This document shows, piece after piece, positions 59,785 to 64,000 of a stretch of 64,000 nucleotides of DNA; the first letter of the stretch is position 1, and every line of letters begins with the position of its first letter. The stretch comes from Sebastes aleutianus. Lineage: Eukaryota; Chordata; Actinopteri; Perciformes; Sebastidae. The stretch spans positions 620,001 to 684,000 of the forward strand of contig CAKAKS010000190.1 of NCBI GenBank assembly GCA_916700875.1. The letters are read 5' to 3'. The notes under the pieces were generated by a model that was not told the origin of the DNA, did not search any database, and saw nothing but the letters and a program-made list of their open reading frames with translations. The translations under genes and the position numbers were made by a program.

Positions 59785-61668
59785 GTTTATTTAGACAACT
59801 GAATGCATGCCAGAAAGAACTGTGTTACAGCAGCGGTAACTTTCAGCTCTCTCACTTTTCTAACTCTGAGGGAGAGACCCGAATCAGGGACACACCAAAC
59901 TGTTTTGTTTTGGTAGAGAACACTATCTGCTCTAATTTATTGCATTGACACAATACTCTTGTCATGTATTCAGGGGAGACAGGGGGGGGGGGGTACCATT
60001 GTTGAATCGAAGTTTAAGGAGCTTGGATCTTCAACAGCTTTGGCCTTTGAGTATCATGAGTTGTTAATATCACTGTTTTGGCAAAAGGACAAAAGTAATT
60101 CACACCTTGCTTTAAGGGAACTTTACCTCTCACACAAAACACGTAAAGAGACGATAAAAAAGATGCACTTACTGTAGGTAGCATTCACATGCAGTATAAC
60201 GTGTCTTCTCCTTCAGACAACATTTTTCTCCACTATTTCTTACAGAGATTCACAGCTAATGTTTTTCAGTTTGGGGAATTATCTTACACAGAATGGATGC
60301 TGGATGAAACAAAGACATGTCGGGGTGGATTCGGGAGAAAGGAAATCATCTGTTATGAAAGTAAAAATTGTGCTTATCGTTAGTGTCAAAAATGTAGTCA
60401 TGACACAAACCCCTGTACTCATAAACTTTCAACCCTTTTATCCCCAAAAAGGGATTTCCTTGACACAATTTCACCCAGTTGGTCCATCAAAGTTTTCTTA
60501 GTCGCCGTTGTTGCCGTTGTTTCTCCAATATATCGATGAGCCAAAAATACCATAATATCAAAAATAAATGCAACCCTTTCACAAAACAATGAGCAATAAA
60601 TAATAATCAAGTGGTGTTCTTGTACTGTATATGTACTGTATATACACAGAGAGTTAAGTTTGTTGTATATATGTACACAAAAACAACTGGCAGTCTTATT
60701 TCAGACTGGGTTTTTAGCATTTAAGCCTAACTGGAATTCCCAGATTCTATAAATCCCAGAAAAAAGCAACACCATAATAACTTACACAGAATCCTGGAGA
60801 GCAGAAGGGATAATGCACAATGAGACTACTATGTTGCTTGTCATTTTTTGCCCCCCAAAAATAGAAGCACTGGTCTGGAAAGGAAAGGAAATATAAAAGT
60901 TTTTAGGTAGGGTGTAAAAAAAAAAAAAAAAAAAAGCCTCTAGATTTCCTTAAAATAACTAGCTTATTAAAACATTGATTGACAACAACATGCACAATGT
61001 TTTCCTCAGGTGGAGAAGGTTATGACGATGCACTTTCTCTGCATGACTTTGCAGTTTTTTTGCATGTAATAATGCTTCTATTTGTTGCTGCAATTCCTCC
61101 TTTAAGGGTGCTGTTGTCACTTGAAGATGGAAGGCTCCTCAAACAGTTCTTCAAAATAAGAGTTTTTCAATCCACTATGTTGCAGTTCACATGCTCAGGT
61201 CATCAGTGGATGCATAATTCCTGCTTCCATAAATGTATCTATTAATGTCTCCACAACTGTCCTCTCAGCATCCATCTGCTCACCAACAAACACCTCACTA
61301 AACGTTTTTGTCCCAGTCTTATTTTAGTAGCTTATGTACAGGAGGTTGAAGTGTCTGCCAGGCAGTATCCCAGGCAACCGGCCATATCCTCACACATTTA
61401 CAGTACGCATTCCAGTTTTTCAGTCCTCTGTTCATCTTTTCACAGGTTTATGTGCATTTGTGTCTTTGAATGAGAGCTTTATTGTTGAGTGCAGCTCATG
61501 TATTTCTACCTAAAAGAGTGTTTTTTATGGGTTTTTTTTGTTCTGTTGTTACGGCGAGGTCACTGAATCATACGTCGGACACAGTTTATAGAATGTGTTT
61601 TATGTGTGGATGCGTGGGTTTTGTGCTTGTATGTGGGTTGCATGTGTGCTTCTCTGTGCTTTTTTTCC
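59785..61668 (-). other. Probable 3' UTR of the semaphorin gene
   Basis: Long repeat-poor interval directly after the sema3a stop, with minus-strand AATAAA signals at 61478-61483 and about 59788-59793. Extent is inferred; class 3 semaphorin 3' UTRs are often long. Confidence 0.4.
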
Positions 61669-63992
61669 TCAAACGCTACGCGGGGGTCTTTGAAGCTCAT
61701 GGGTCCTCCTGTTGCGTCCCTTCTTATTTTCCTGCATCCGTCTCCACTTGGCCGCGTGCTGGCTGCTCGCCCGAGACGCCCCCGCCGCGGCCTGAGAAGC
61801 AGCCGCGCCGCCCTGCCCCTTCTGGCCGTTTGGCGTCTTCTGATTGTTCTTAGGTGCCTGGCCACTCGACGTCCCCAGGTTTGGTTGAGCTTTCTGGGCA
61901 GCCTGGCTCCGTACTGACGACCCTTCCACTGTTGGAGCTCCGGCCTGGGGCCATGGCCTGCTCTGTGGTGGACTGGCTTGCTGCTTCTGGGCGTTGGGAG
62001 CCAAAGCTTTAGGCCGTAACGCAGGGCTGGAAGCGGCGGTGCCGTCGGGTCTACCCTGACCGGTGCCGCCGGGCGCCTTCACCCTCTTCTGTTTGCGTTC
62101 TTTCTTCCAAACTCGATCGCAGAACTCCTCCACGCTGTTGAGGTCTGGGTGGTCCAAGAGAGACAGGAAGTCTCGATACCACAGCCTGTGCTTGGGAGAG
62201 TGACCTGCGCCGCCTCCCGCACCGGAAAGTCCAGGCAGGATGTCGCCCAGCTTCTGGGCGGGGATGACTTGGAGGTTGAGGCGCAGTAGGGGCTGGATGA
62301 AGCCGTGTTCGACAGCCTGGCAGTGGTAGATGCCTGAGTCAGACGGGGTCAGACTGCGTAGGAGCAGGCCCTGGTCTGTACGGAGCACCCGGTCATCTAG
62401 CTTGATCTGAAAGAAGACACAGAGAGAAAAGACAACGAAATAAATAAAAAGCAAGAAATTACAAATAGCGCAGTAGACGAACAGACTTAAAGGGAAAACA
62501 GGTGTCAGATTCTATACTTTGCTTGGAATAAAAATGTGTATTAATATAGGTTTCCACAAAAAAAATTTAATTACCTATAGTAGTAAAAAATTCATAAACT
62601 TCCACCTCACACTTCTCACAGCTTCCAAACTATTTCTGATGTCACAAAATCATGCTTGTTAATATACTACATGTCTTATATTAAGATTTAAAGGTATAGT
62701 GTGTATGATTTGGTGGCATCTAGTGGTGTGGTTGCAACCAACTGAGCAGCCCTCCGCTCACTCCTCCCTTTCTAAGACTGCGATAACGTGAGCGAGTGCA
62801 AAACTGTGATAACGCCGTTTGTAACACTACTTTAGGAGCAATAGAAATCAGACGGTGGCTGGCGGTACCACGGTTTGCCCTCTATTTCACAAGCGTGTTG
62901 GAGAACTACTGTACGGTGGCCTTCAGGAACATTAAAAACGCGAAAGGCTCTCTCTAGAGCCAGTGTTCGGTTTGTCCGTTCTGGGCTACTTTAGAAACAT
63001 GGCGAGCAACATAGCGGACTCCGTGAACAGGACCTGCTCCCTATGTAGATATGAAGGGCTCATTCTAAGCTAACGAAAACACAACAGTTATTAGTTTAAG
63101 GTAATTATGCACTAATGAAATCACAGTTATGAATATTATTTTCCATTTCTGCTAAAAATGTTCCACACTGATCCTTCAAGGAAAGCACAGAGAAACTTTC
63201 CCCCCTTCAGCAGATGAATGTGAAAACCACCTCCTCACATACATCATCCTGCAAGGTGAACCTCAACAAGTGAAGCAACAACACAGTTTCAGTACAAGCT
63301 AAGGCCACGTTCACAAGGACAACAGCACCGTGTGAAAAAAGCACCCACATTGATCTGAAAGGGACTATTGTGTTGAAGCAGTGAGCGTCAGCGGAGGCGT
63401 AAAAAGAAATATAAGATATACTGTATATACAAGATAAAATGATTGCCGTCGTGATGGCTTTCCAGAGAAGTAAAAACCTTCCTTATAATATTGTGAGGAA
63501 GAAATATTATATTGTGTCCGATAGGCCTTAAAACTCACACGCCCTGAACGCCCCGTTAGACAAATACAGCCACAGTAAAAAGTAATTGGTTACATCACAG
63601 GGTCAAAAGTCAATCTAAACATCCACACCCCTATCTGGGTCTCTGAGGTCAAAGGTCAAAGGGGTCAGAGGTCATCTCATGATAACACAGAGAAGGAACG
63701 GTGTAGCCTTTGGGCAGAGAGATGATGTTTTGTCTGCATCAATTGAATTAGCGTGAATTTAGTCCAAATGTGTGAGGTTTTTACAATCATCCTGCTGCAT
63801 TTCACACATTTTCCGCAATAACACGAGGAACACACACACACACCTCGTGCTTGCGGTCGTCGTTGGGCTTCTGCAGCTGCCAGTAAATGAGTGCTCTCTG
63901 AGACTTGGGGCTGCACTCCAGGAACATGCTGCTGTTCTCCACGCCGTACACGCTCCGGTCCTCCACGCTGCCTCCTAAACCGTCTCCGTCCT
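61669..63992 (-). CDS. sema3a: Class 3 semaphorin, sema3a-like, last two coding exons
   Basis: Exons 63992-63844 and 62406-61669 (phase 0 junction, GT-AG) encode the Ig-like domain and basic tail. The Ig cysteines lie in FLECSPKSQRALIYW and SGIYHCQAVEHGFIQ, and the RTDQGLLLRSL block is typical of SEMA3A. After WYRDFLSLLDHPDLNSVEEF and KKERKQKR comes a roughly 110-residue Ala/Gln/Pro/Ser-rich linker. The final basic motif is KWRRMQENKKGRNRRTHE, ending PPRSV. Human SEMA3A has only about a dozen residues at the linker position. Class 3 semaphorins are secreted guidance cues that bind neuropilin through the basic tail and signal through plexin A. The sema domain lies beyond the right edge. Another sema3 paralogue is possible, but the tail motif favours sema3a. 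Confidence 0.82.
62692..63175. mobile_element. TTAA-type MITE in sema3a intron
   Basis: Starts after TTAA (62688-62691) with AAGGTATAGTGTGTATGATT and GGCATCTAGTGGTG, and ends TTCCACACTGATCCTT, inverted to the start. The right TTAA is mutated to TTCA. The short ORF with ATGGCGAGCAACATAGCG inside belongs to the repeat. Confidence 0.7.
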
Positions 63993-64000
63993 CTACTCAA

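Noticed and set aside
62990..63080. Small ORF beginning MASNIADSV in the sema3a intron
   Set aside because: Lies inside a TTAA-type repeat of a common fish family.

Overview
This window is vertebrate nuclear DNA, almost certainly from a ray-finned and probably percomorph fish. The evidence is spliced genes with GT-AG introns whose proteins match known vertebrate families, and a dense load of short non-autonomous DNA transposons (8-bp-duplication hAT-like and TTAA-flanked piggyBac-like) plus LINE/SINE fragments of types common in teleosts. There are no operons, bacterial genes or CRISPR arrays. All exon boundaries below were read by hand and checked for splice dinucleotides and reading phase.

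Layout, left to right. (1) 1-2043, minus: pex26 (peroxisomal membrane anchor), 3' end cut by the window edge. (2) 3010-4976, plus: llph (small basic nucleolar protein), divergent from pex26 with a 672-bp hAT-like element between them. (3) 6030-14690, minus: hcls1 (cortactin-family actin regulator), complete at 19 coding exons and 566 aa, with an expanded array of F-actin-binding repeats built from two-exon modules. (4) 17149-33359, minus: golgb1 (giantin), complete at 19 coding exons and 2925 aa, with one 4.95-kb exon and a C-terminal membrane anchor. (5) 35905-42400, minus: the first three coding exons of a piccolo (pclo)-type active-zone gene; the rest of the gene is missing where golgb1 begins. 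(6) About 43-61.6 kb: a gene-poor, repeat-rich stretch with nested transposons, microsatellites, a cluster of TACCATGGTA palindromes and one orphan candidate coding exon (54860-54982, minus). (7) 61669-63992, minus: the last two coding exons of a class 3 semaphorin closest to sema3a, with an unusually long C-terminal linker.

Synteny: from memory of mammalian maps, HCLS1-GOLGB1 are neighbours and PCLO-SEMA3E-SEMA3A are neighbours in one orientation. The window joins these two blocks, and the junction falls inside pclo, between golgb1 exon 1 and pclo exon 3. This is either a real rearrangement that decapitated pclo or a misassembly, and it is the most important point to check. The second notable feature is the recent module-by-module expansion of hcls1.

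The genes do not form a pathway: pex26 acts in peroxisome import, llph in the nucleolus, hcls1 at cortical actin, golgb1 at the Golgi, pclo at presynaptic active zones and the semaphorin outside the cell in axon guidance.
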